The notes below the pieces were generated by a model. That model worked only from the letters and a program-made list of their open reading frames with translations. It searched no databases and was not told where the DNA came from. From Corynebacterium auriscanis (lineage in GTDB: Bacteria; Actinomycetota; Actinomycetes; Mycobacteriales; Mycobacteriaceae), in the NCBI RefSeq assembly GCF_030408435.1, contig NZ_CP047046.1, positions 1,904,572-1,968,571 of the forward strand: 64,000 nucleotides of DNA, written 5' to 3'. Shown here piece by piece: positions 27,497-34,928 of this stretch (positions within the stretch are counted from its first letter, which is position 1; each line of letters starts with the position of its first letter). Made by a program: the position numbers and the translations under genes.

Positions 27497-27802
27497 ATGG
27501 CTAAGAAGTCCATGATCGCGAAGAACGAGCAGCGCAAGGAAATCGTCGCCCGCTACGCGGAGCGTCGCGCTGAGCTCAAGAAGATCATCAAGAACCCGAA
27601 CACCTCCGACGAGGATCGTATGGAGGCACAGTGGGAGCTGAACCGTCAGCCCCGCAACGCTTCCCCAGTCCGCGTTCGTAACCGTGACGCTGCTGACGGC
27701 CGTCCACGCGGTTACCTGCGTAAGTTCGGTTTGTCCCGTGTCCGCGTTCGCCAGATGGCTCACCGTGGTGAGCTGCCAGGTGTGCGCAAGTCCAGCTGGT
27801 AA
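27497..27802 (+). CDS. rpsN: 30S ribosomal protein uS14, long zinc-free form
   Basis: A 101-residue uS14 ('[20 protein letters not shown]'...'[24 protein letters not shown]'). The length and absence of CxxC pairs mark the long, zinc-independent type, unlike the 61-residue zinc form. It is third in the operon; AGGAG signals are moderate, suggesting coupling to rpmG. Confidence 0.97.
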   Translation: MAKKSMIAKNEQRKEIVARYAERRAELKKIIKNPNTSDEDRMEAQWELNRQPRNASPVRVRNRDAADGRPRGYLRKFGLSRVRVRQMAHRGELPGVRKSSW

Positions 27803-27817
27803 GAGGAGCACTGCGAA

Positions 27818-28066
27818 ATGAAGCGCAACAACATGAAAAAGGCGCGGATGGAGCAGTCCCGCCGCCCCAAGAAGAACCCGCTCAAGGCCGAGGGCATTGA
27901 GACGGTTGACTACAAGAACTACGCTCTCCTGCGCAAGTTCATCTCTGACCGTGGCAAGATCCGTTCTCGTCGCGTCACCGGTCTGACCCCACAGCAGCAG
28001 CGCCAGGTTGCTACCGCTGTGAAGAACGCTCGTGAGATGGCTCTCCTGCCATTCCACAGCCGCTAA
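27818..28066 (+). CDS. rpsR: 30S ribosomal protein bS18
   Basis: An 82-residue bS18 ('[22 protein letters not shown]'...'[50 protein letters not shown]'). It lacks the CxxC knuckle, like its neighbours. GAGGAG precedes the ATG. Last gene of the operon; the terminator at 28113-28181 follows. Confidence 0.97.
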   Translation: MKRNNMKKARMEQSRRPKKNPLKAEGIETVDYKNYALLRKFISDRGKIRSRRVTGLTPQQQRQVATAVKNAREMALLPFHSR

Positions 28067-28112
28067 ATCCTCCCTAGGGGTTTAAGCACCAAGACGTTTA
28101 ACAGACAAGCCG

Positions 28113-28181
28113 AAAGGCCCGCTAACCTGTACTTTTGTATCCCTCCGGGGATGGGAGAGCGCAGGCGAGCGGGCCTTTTGG
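28113..28181 (+). terminator. intrinsic terminator of the rpmB-rpsR operon
   Basis: Arms AAAGGCCCGCT (28113-28123) and AGCGGGCCTTT (28168-28178) pair perfectly, followed by TTTT-G. The long 44-base loop contains a smaller hairpin (CCTCCGGGG region). Confidence 0.85.
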
Positions 28182-28252
28182 CGTATCTGGTTTGCTACCT
28201 GAGCACGGTTTACCCTCTTCGCCCAAAACACCAGTCTGGTAGCCTGTTTCCC

Positions 28253-29062
28253 ATGACGAATAACAATGCAAACAGTCCTCTCGGTGGAGACAACCCTTAT
28301 CAGAACAACGGTGGCTACGGCCAGGACAATTCCAGTTTCGGCCAGGGTAGCTATGGACAAGACCAAGGTAGCGCCGGTTACGGTCAAAACGATGCCGGAT
28401 TTGGTCAGGCCGACCAAGGTAGCGCCGGTTACAGCCAGCCATCTCAGGGCTACGGTCAAAGCGATCAAGGTTACGGACAGCCAACTCAGGGCTATGGTCA
28501 AACCGATCAAGGTTACAGCCAGCCATCTCAGGGGTACCAAGCATTCCCCAACGCTGCGCACCACAACAGCATTGGGCTGCAGCAGGGCGGGGTGGAATAC
28601 CCCGGTGCGGGGTCCCGCTTCCTCGCGTTCTTTTTAGACTCAATTGTCACAGGTATTATTACCTCGGTCATCGTCTGGCTGGGCTTCCAATCGGAAATTC
28701 GACCGATCATCAACGGTGAAGCAACGGAACTGCCATTGTCCGTCAAGATCGCTTCTGCCGTCCTCGGACTGCTTGTGTGGTACGCCTACCGTGTGACCAT
28801 GGAGGCTCAGGCCGGCGGCAGTTTGGGACGCATGGCTACCGGTACCCGCGTTATCAAGGCCAACGGCGAACCCATCGACTTTGCAACCGCCGCCAAGCGC
28901 AATATCTTCTATCCGATCGCCGTGATCTTGAACCTCATTCCTATCATCGGCTTTCTGCTGCAATTCGTGTTCTACATCGCGTACGGTGTCTCTATATCCA
29001 AATCTCCCACCAAGCAGTCCTTCACCGATAAGTCAGCCCCTGCGCTTGTTGTGAAGAAGTAG
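28253..29062 (+). CDS. RDD family membrane protein with a GQ/Y-rich N-terminus
   Basis: A 269-residue protein. Residues 1-100 are a low-complexity Gly/Gln/Tyr/Ser tract built from 'GYGQ..QG' repeats. An RDD domain follows: Arg in 'GAGSRFLAFFLDSIV' and the two Asp positions of the family, with about three hydrophobic helices and the conserved 'GGSLGRMATGTRVIKANGEPIDF' loop. RDD proteins are small membrane proteins; some are linked to Na+/H+ exchange or to protein secretion, but the role here is unknown. ATG 28253 is chosen; an in-frame extension to 28151 crosses the upstream terminator. The tract is prion-like in composition, which may drive self-association near the membrane. Confidence 0.85.
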   Translation: MTNNNANSPLGGDNPYQNNGGYGQDNSSFGQGSYGQDQGSAGYGQNDAGFGQADQGSAGYSQPSQGYGQSDQGYGQPTQGYGQTDQGYSQPSQGYQAFPNAAHHNSIGLQQGGVEYPGAGSRFLAFFLDSIVTGIITSVIVWLGFQSEIRPIINGEATELPLSVKIASAVLGLLVWYAYRVTMEAQAGGSLGRMATGTRVIKANGEPIDFATAAKRNIFYPIAVILNLIPIIGFLLQFVFYIAYGVSISKSPTKQSFTDKSAPALVVKK

Positions 29063-29105
29063 GGCTTTTCTGCCCAGTGCCCCTCCCCTCCCGAGAAATT
29101 AATCC

Positions 29106-30047
29106 ATGATCCAAGTTTTGGCCGGTTTCGCCGTCGTCATTGCGATCATCGCCCTCGGGTTCGCGGTGGGGCGTTTTCGCCTTTTAGGCCCTAATGCGGT
29201 TTACACGCTCAATATGTTCGTGTACTGGATTGCACTACCGGCAACGCTGGTGCACTTCATGTCCAACACGAACGTCTCTGAATTATTCGGCGCAAACTTG
29301 GCCGTAGTCGCCCTCAGTACGCTTTCGGCCGGGGTGATCGGTTTCATAGGCTACCGGTACCTAGCTGGTCGCGGCACGAGTGATTCGCTCGTGGCCATGT
29401 TGGCCTGCTCCTATTGCAATGGGTCAAACCTCGGCATCCCCTTGGCCACCCATCTATTGGACAATCCTTCCCTTACCCTGCCGGTCATCCTTTTTCAGGT
29501 GGGCTTCTACGGCCCAGTTTCCGTACTATTACTGGATCTCAACTCCGGACACCGCTCGCAAAGTCTTCTCCGGGACCTCGCGCTGACCATCATCAAAAAC
29601 CCGCTCATCATCGGCGCGGGCGTCGGTATAACGTTATCGGTCGCTAAGCTGAACTTTGGGTTTCAGCTGCCGGCGATCGCCGCGGAGCCCATAGAGATCA
29701 TCGCGAACGCCACTGTGGCCGTTGCCCTGATCGCATTTGGCATGTCGATGGCGGAAGTCCGCGTTTTCCAGCGCGGCCACAGCCCCCGCCGCAGCGTTCT
29801 GGCCGCCTCGCTGGTCAAGACCGTAGTTCACCCCGCCATCGCCTTGGGGCTGGGGATTTTTATTTTCGACGCCACCGGCCAGCTGCTTTTGGCCATGGCG
29901 TTACTGGCCGGTCTTCCAACGGGGCAGAACGTATTCACGTATGCCCAGAGATTCGGGGTGAATAAGGTCCTAGCCCGCGATACCGCGGTTATATCTACAG
30001 CCATGTCGATACCGTGCATGGCGGCCATTATGGTGTTGCTGAATTAA
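29106..30047 (+). CDS. AEC family transporter
   Basis: A 313-residue protein with about ten hydrophobic helices, of the auxin efflux carrier (AEC) family. It shows the N-terminal 'ALGFAVGRFRLLGPNAVYTLNMFVYWIALPATL', the central 'CNGSNLGIPLATHLL' broken-helix motif with Asn-Pro features, and a C-terminal 'GLPTGQNVFTYAQRFG' motif. Bacterial members export malate, malonate or other organic acids; the substrate here is unknown. Given the keto-acid pathways downstream, an organic anion is plausible, but that is only contextual. Confidence 0.87.
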   Translation: MIQVLAGFAVVIAIIALGFAVGRFRLLGPNAVYTLNMFVYWIALPATLVHFMSNTNVSELFGANLAVVALSTLSAGVIGFIGYRYLAGRGTSDSLVAMLACSYCNGSNLGIPLATHLLDNPSLTLPVILFQVGFYGPVSVLLLDLNSGHRSQSLLRDLALTIIKNPLIIGAGVGITLSVAKLNFGFQLPAIAAEPIEIIANATVAVALIAFGMSMAEVRVFQRGHSPRRSVLAASLVKTVVHPAIALGLGIFIFDATGQLLLAMALLAGLPTGQNVFTYAQRFGVNKVLARDTAVISTAMSIPCMAAIMVLLN

Positions 30048-30127
30048 CGGATGCTGGGTGGGGGCTAGGGCCGAGGGAAACACATCCCGTGGGTGAACAC
30101 ATCGACCTCTGAACGGAAATACAACAG

Positions 30128-30165
30128 CCCCGCGTGAGCTTCCTCAATGTGAAGCCCGCGCGGGG
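30128..30165. terminator. hairpin between convergent AEC and thiolase genes
   Basis: Arms CCCCGCG..CTTC (30128-30142) and GAAG..CGCGGGG (30151-30165) make a strong, slightly interrupted stem. T-runs on either side are short, so it is a probable bidirectional terminator. Confidence 0.6.
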
Positions 30166-30242
30166 TTGCGTTCGTCAATGGGGTTGGCGTTCAGGTGGCG
30201 ATACACGACGGAGCGTTGCGTGCGTTATCGCCTCAGCGTTGG

Positions 30243-31430
30243 TTAACGCCACAGCAGCAGCGCATCACCCTGACCGCCGCCGCCGCACAGGCTCACGCCT
30301 GCTTTTCCGCTGGCCCGTCGCTTGAGTTCGTGTACAGCATGCACGACAAGTCGCGCACCGGAGCAGCCGATAGGGTGGCCCAGCGAAATGCCACCACCGT
30401 GAATGTTTGTCTTATCCAAGGGGTAATCCAGATCCTTCAGCGACTGAGCTACAACCGCTGCGAACGCTTCGTTGATCTCTAAGAAATCAAGGTCGTTGAC
30501 GGACCAGTTAGCCTTGTCGAGTGCTGCCTTCAGCGCCTGCGATGGCTGGGAATGCAACTGGGTATCTGGTCCCGCGGTTTCACCGTGCGCGCCGAGGGTG
30601 GCCAGGATTTCCAGCCCATTGGCTTCCGCGTACTCGCGAGAGGTCAAAACGACCGCCGCCGCACCATCTGAAATCTGGGAGGAAGATGCTGCGGTGATTG
30701 TGCCGTCCTTGCGGAATGCGGGGCGCAGCTTTGCTAGGCCCTCCTCAGTCGTGCCTGGGCGAATACCCTCGTCAGCGCTGACCGTCACCGTTTCCTTGCG
30801 TCCCTGGATTTCAACCGGAACGATCTCCTCGGCAAACACACCCTCGTTGGTGGCAGCCTCCGCGCGCTGGTGGGACAGAGCAGCAATATGGTCTTGTTCT
30901 TCGCGTGTGATACCGCGAGACACGTTGCCCTCGTCCGTTTCCAAACCCATAGAGGAGCCTTCAATAGGATCGGTCAGACCATCGCGCTCCAGTGTGTCCT
31001 CCAGCTTCAACGCACCGAAACCCTTTCCAGCGCGTACACCGCGAGCCACGTGTGGAGCATTGGACATGGATTCCTGTCCACCGGCAACGACAACTTCAGC
31101 TTCGCCCAACTTGATAAGGCGGGCGCCGTTAATGACAGCGTTAAGTCCAGACAAGCAAACCTTATTAAGGGTGATGGCTGGGGTTTCCATTGGAATACCC
31201 GCGGCTACGGCAGCTTGTTTCGCCGGGTTCTGACCCGTGCCAGCTTGGACTACCTGTCCCATAAAGACGTAATTGACCTTGTCAGCAGCAACGCCCGCGC
31301 GTTCCAATACTGCGCTGATAACCAGCGATCCAAGATCTACTGCGGTCTTTGGAGCTAGACCGCCCAGCATGCGTCCTTGGGGGGTGCGGGCTGCACCGAC
31401 GATAACAACGTCGTTAGCTGATTCACTCAT
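30243..31430 (-). CDS. acetyl-CoA C-acetyltransferase (thiolase)
   Basis: A 395-residue thiolase II-type enzyme. Catalytic Cys is in 'LNKVCLSGLNAV' (about residue 90), with the 'NEAFA' motif, catalytic His in 'GGGISLGHPIGCSGARL', and the second Cys in 'SLCGGGGQGDALLL'. It cleaves acetoacetyl-CoA (or another 3-ketoacyl-CoA) with CoA to acetyl-CoA, or runs in reverse. It is divergent from the ketone carboxylase operon across a 1-kb spacer. It could complete that pathway (ketone to 3-keto acid to 3-ketoacyl-CoA to acetyl-CoA) and the leucine pathway that ends in acetoacetate. ATG 31430 is chosen; a TTG at 31454 is possible. Confidence 0.92.
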   Translation of the reverse strand: MSESANDVVIVGAARTPQGRMLGGLAPKTAVDLGSLVISAVLERAGVAADKVNYVFMGQVVQAGTGQNPAKQAAVAAGIPMETPAITLNKVCLSGLNAVINGARLIKLGEAEVVVAGGQESMSNAPHVARGVRAGKGFGALKLEDTLERDGLTDPIEGSSMGLETDEGNVSRGITREEQDHIAALSHQRAEAATNEGVFAEEIVPVEIQGRKETVTVSADEGIRPGTTEEGLAKLRPAFRKDGTITAASSSQISDGAAAVVLTSREYAEANGLEILATLGAHGETAGPDTQLHSQPSQALKAALDKANWSVNDLDFLEINEAFAAVVAQSLKDLDYPLDKTNIHGGGISLGHPIGCSGARLVVHAVHELKRRASGKAGVSLCGGGGQGDALLLWR

Positions 31431-32282
31431 ATGACTTGTAATACCTTTCTGCAACGATTTGGCCTTGGTATGTGTCTACCACGATGAGCTGCAACCGGAC
31501 ACTAAATGGTGCAACCGTATCGTTTCTGGCTTCGTCATCAGTTACTTCCTGCGCGAGTTCCACGTGGACTAGCGCATATCTTCTGCGTCAAACGCACAAT
31601 ATGGTGATAAAAGGATCCACTGGTCCTCCATTCATCGAGCGTAGTTCAATAGCTCAGCCGATGGTGGCTGGTTCAGGTTCTGAGTACAGGTGGTAGCACC
31701 TATGCCTCGCACGCGCCCAGACGGCGGCTTTCCCAGTGCGACCGCCGGAATCCTCGAAGAGAGTACGCCGTGTACGCGCATAGGCGGTCCTTCACTTGAA
31801 AAGTGGGCGAATTACTTCCACGGCGAGTGCTGTCAGCCGGCAACCCCCGGTGGGATTTAGTTTCCGGATATCCCGTCTATGAACTCTGTTTTGCTGGTCA
31901 CAGGCCACCTTAAAAGCCAGGACAATCCCGTGAATTGGTGAATACATGTCCAGCACTGACATTTATTCAAGACAGTTTCGGCCCGAATAAAGTGGGAACA
32001 TTTTTTGGCACGATCCAGCACACCCCCCTTACTCAGGTCTCGTATATGTAGATAGATTAAATAGCATTTGACAGTTCCGAATAATTGAATCTCTTAAGGC
32101 ATTGCGCTACCGATATGGTTTTTATCCTAAAATTATCCGCAACATATCGCCAATTCACCCATATAGGTGTAGCTAAAGTACCTCATTAGTTATGATTTTT
32201 CTAAGTTTTTACCAGTAAATGGCGATTAACCCCTTAGGTCATATGCTGCAAACTAGCTGCTCAGGACATTATTGCCTTTCTC

Positions 32283-32299
32283 TTGATAACCGTTTTCAA
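32283..32299. promoter_or_regulatory. candidate operator upstream of the carboxylase operon
   Basis: TTGATAAC-C-GTTTTCAA is an inverted repeat with one mismatch, about 200 bases before the first gene. The size and symmetry suit a LacI- or GntR-type operator, but no such regulator is adjacent. Confidence 0.3.
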
Positions 32300-32343
32300 A
32301 ATGTTTGGCGTAAAAAGTTTTTCATTTGGTTCCCAAAGCGACC

Positions 32344-32378
32344 TCGTTGCAATTAACTTCGCTCTGCAGATGCAACGA
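32344..32378 (+). promoter_or_regulatory. inverted repeat in the carboxylase leader
   Basis: Arms TCGTTGCA (32344-32351) and TGCAACGA (32371-32378) are perfectly complementary around a 19-base loop, about 120 bases before the start codon. Could be an operator or a 5'-leader hairpin; there is no T-run. Confidence 0.3.
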
Positions 32379-32497
32379 AGATCACATCTGCTGATTCGAG
32401 TTGACATCCAATCCAGACATGACCCGCTTCACCAGGTAAGGAGTTTTGCCCGTGCCAACGGCGAATACATATCGATACCCTAGAAAGGAATGCAGGT

Positions 32498-34409
32498 ATG
32501 GATAATCTCATTAACATCGACAACGGCGGAACCCTAACGGACATCTGTGTTGTAACCAAAGACGGGATCGCTTTCACCAAGACCCATGACGACCCCTACA
32601 GATCTGTCCGAATGCTTCTTCAAGGGCATTACAAAGGCATCAGGTGAAGTATTCGATGAACCGAACCTTCCTGCGCTTCTGAACGCAACACGCATTATTC
32701 GGTATTCCTCAACACAGGGCACGAATGCCCTGGTTGAGAGGAAAGGTCCCGGGCTGGGCGTAATTGTTGAGGATGCGAATCTGATTTCGCAACTCAGCTA
32801 CGACGAGCAATCCACAGCGCTATTTACGGACCTCGTGGGTTCCCGGACCTTTGTCCTAGACAACAATGCCGACGATAAGGAACTTGAGCTGCTCAACGCA
32901 GTAAACAAGTTGACAACCGCCGGCGCAGAACGTCTGGTCATTGCTGCCAGCGACCGGGAGAACGAACACGAGTACATGCGCGTTTTGCTCAAACGGTTCC
33001 CTCGGCACCTGCTCGGTTCCGTGCCAGTCCTATTCTCTTGGGAATTTGCGGACGACACCAACCATGTGCGCCGTATCTGGTCCGCAGTTCTCAACAGCTT
33101 CCTGCATCCAACGGTCGAACGATTCCTCTACTCTTCAGAACACCGTCTGCGTGCACACAAGGTCAAGAACCCGCTGCTGATTTACCGCAATGACGGTGCG
33201 TCCTCTCGTGTCGCAAAATCGGTTGCACTACGCACTTACTCCTCCGGCCCGCGCGGTGGCCTTGAAGGCACCCGTGCGCTCGCCGAGGAATACGGTTTGA
33301 AGCACGTGCTGATGATTGACGTCGGAGGAACCACCACTGACGTGGGATCAATCGATGACCTGGAAATCCGTACTGATCGCTACGGAAAGGTTGAAGGCAT
33401 CGAGTCCTCGTACTCCCTTTCCGATGTTCGATCGGCCGGCGTCGGGGGAAGTTCCATCATTGCCGTCAACGACGGCAAGATCACTGTCGGCCCAGAGTCC
33501 GTCGGTGCTGCACCTGGACCAGCGTGCTTCGGTTTCGGTGGCGATAAGGCCACTATCACCGATGTGAACCTGCTGCTTGGCATCCTCGATCCCAGCACTT
33601 ACCTCAACGGTGAGCTCAATCTGGACCCCGAGCGTTCAAAAGCCGTCATTACCAATACAGTTGCAGAACCGCTGGGCATTTCTTTGGATGAAGCTCTCAT
33701 CCGGATGGAAAAAGCCTACGCCCAGGAAGTCGCAGCCGCCTTCACTCCGCAGATCAAGGATGTATCCGAAACTGCTCTGGCAGCATTTGGTGGCGGTGGA
33801 CCAATGAGCGCATGCCTCGCTGCACGAATCGCGGGTGTCAAGAAGGTATTGATTCCTCGCCTCGCCGCGATCTTCTCCGCGTATGGAATCAGCTTTTCCG
33901 ACGTCTCCCAGACCGTGCGTACCGATATCTCAGGACAGTCGGAATCCGGTCTTGAGGCGGCCAAGGATGAGCTCCAGAAACTGGCTACCCGAGCAATGTT
34001 CCAAGAGGGCTACTCCATCGACGAATGCAAGCTCGATTGGCGCACCGTAGTAGAGCGCGCGGATGGCACCACCACTGAACACACAGGTGTTGATACCTCC
34101 GATACAGACGATGCTCAGCGCGTCTTGCTCGAGCTCACCGCGACCTACGTCTTGGAACACCCTCACCTCGAGGGCAGCTTTGGTTCAAACGGCCCCGCGG
34201 CCGAATCAACCTCTACTCGCTCGATCCTCAGCGAAACAGGAGACCGCAACAACGTTCCCGTCTACAACCTGGATGAACAGCCTGCGCAGGCACACGCAGA
34301 AGGACCAGCCATCATCGAAGGCCCCTTCTTTACAGCTCGTGTTCCGGATGGATGGGCTTTCACGGTTTCTGACGCGGGCGATCTGCTGCTCGAAGATGTG
34401 ACGACCTAG
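32498..34409 (+). CDS. HyuA-like ketone carboxylase subunit (alpha), frame-broken near the N-terminus
   Basis: A hydantoinase A/oxoprolinase-family ASKHA kinase subunit of about 636 residues. Translation should start at ATG 32498, which has AAAGGA eight bases upstream and gives the N-terminal phosphate loop 'INIDNGGTLTDICVV'. After 'FTKT' (to about 32584) the frame is lost. The rest of the protein, from 'MTTPTDLSECFFKGI' (32586) on, is one frame away and intact to the stop. One extra base in the CCC at 32583-32585 explains this. The body has 'STQGTNALVERKGP', the second nucleotide loop 'LMIDVGGTTTDVGS', 'GVGGSSIIAV' and 'AAFGGGGPMSACLAARIAG'. It resembles the alpha subunit of acetophenone carboxylase. 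It may be a sequencing error, phase-variable, or a true lesion with restart at 32586. Confidence 0.8.
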
Positions 34410-34501
34410 GAACAGCAGATTCCCACGTGACGGGGTTGCTATAACCCCGGAAAACTCTCCCAACTCAAGCACCCCAGCACTTCTACACTAAGGAGAAAAG
34501 C

Positions 34502-34927
34502 ATGAGAGTTCCCATGACAGAATATCTGTTAATTGATCTCGATACAGAACGCTGGATTTGCCGCGCATGTGGCTACGACCTCGCCGATGCCCGAGGCAAC
34601 TACAAGGTCGGAACCTTAGTTTACGACCGCAACCCAGAAGAAATCCACCCTTCGATCTTGGACAAGGAACGTTACGAATACACGTTCTCCCCTGATCCAA
34701 AGTTCTGCCGGATTCTTGAATACTACTGCCCCGGCTGTGCGACCCAGATCGAGGCAGAGTACCTGCCACCAGGACACCCACCGGTCATCGACATGGTTTT
34801 CGACATCGATTCCTTGAAGGAGCGATGGGAAACATCCGGAAACAACCCAGAAACCGTGCTGAACTACGGCCCAGGCGAGAATGCCGAAGCTGATCTTAGT
34901 GCGCGCTTCGACAAGGAAGGAAAGTAG
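34502..34927 (+). CDS. acetone/acetophenone carboxylase small zinc subunit (gamma)
   Basis: A 141-residue protein similar to the gamma subunit of acetone carboxylase (AcxC-like). It has two metal-ligand pairs, C20-x2-C23 ('ICRACGYDL') and C76-x2-C79 ('YYCPGC'), with an extra Cys69, and the family motifs 'NYKVGTLVYDRNP' and 'EAEYLPPGHPPVIDM'. This subunit binds zinc and bridges the large subunits. ATG 34502 has AAGGAG nine bases upstream. Its TAG is separated by one base from the start of the next gene, so translation is coupled. Its presence separates the operon from simple hydantoinases/oxoprolinases, which lack this subunit. Confidence 0.9.
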   Translation: MRVPMTEYLLIDLDTERWICRACGYDLADARGNYKVGTLVYDRNPEEIHPSILDKERYEYTFSPDPKFCRILEYYCPGCATQIEAEYLPPGHPPVIDMVFDIDSLKERWETSGNNPETVLNYGPGENAEADLSARFDKEGK

Positions 34928-34928
34928 T

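Larger units (their letters stand above)
31431..32497. other. 1-kb gene-free spacer upstream of the ketone carboxylase operon
   Basis: No gene I can support. The first 430 bases have genome-like GC, with a weak 53-codon frame at 31702-31860. From about 31950 to 32350 the DNA is clearly AT-rich. Two inverted repeats lie in the last 220 bases (32283-32299, 32344-32378). The region probably holds the divergent promoters of the thiolase and carboxylase operons and possibly a long leader. The length and AT shift could also mark remnants of a lost regulator gene. Confidence 0.6.

Noticed and set aside
31702..31860. 53-codon frame in the spacer before the carboxylase operon
   Set aside because: No ribosome site, no recognisable product and no neighbour in the same direction; chance length for this GC.
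32575..32595. Programmed +1 frameshift in the first carboxylase gene
   Set aside because: The codons around the shift do not form a known slippery site and no stimulatory structure is evident; a simple indel is more economical, so I list it only as a frame break.
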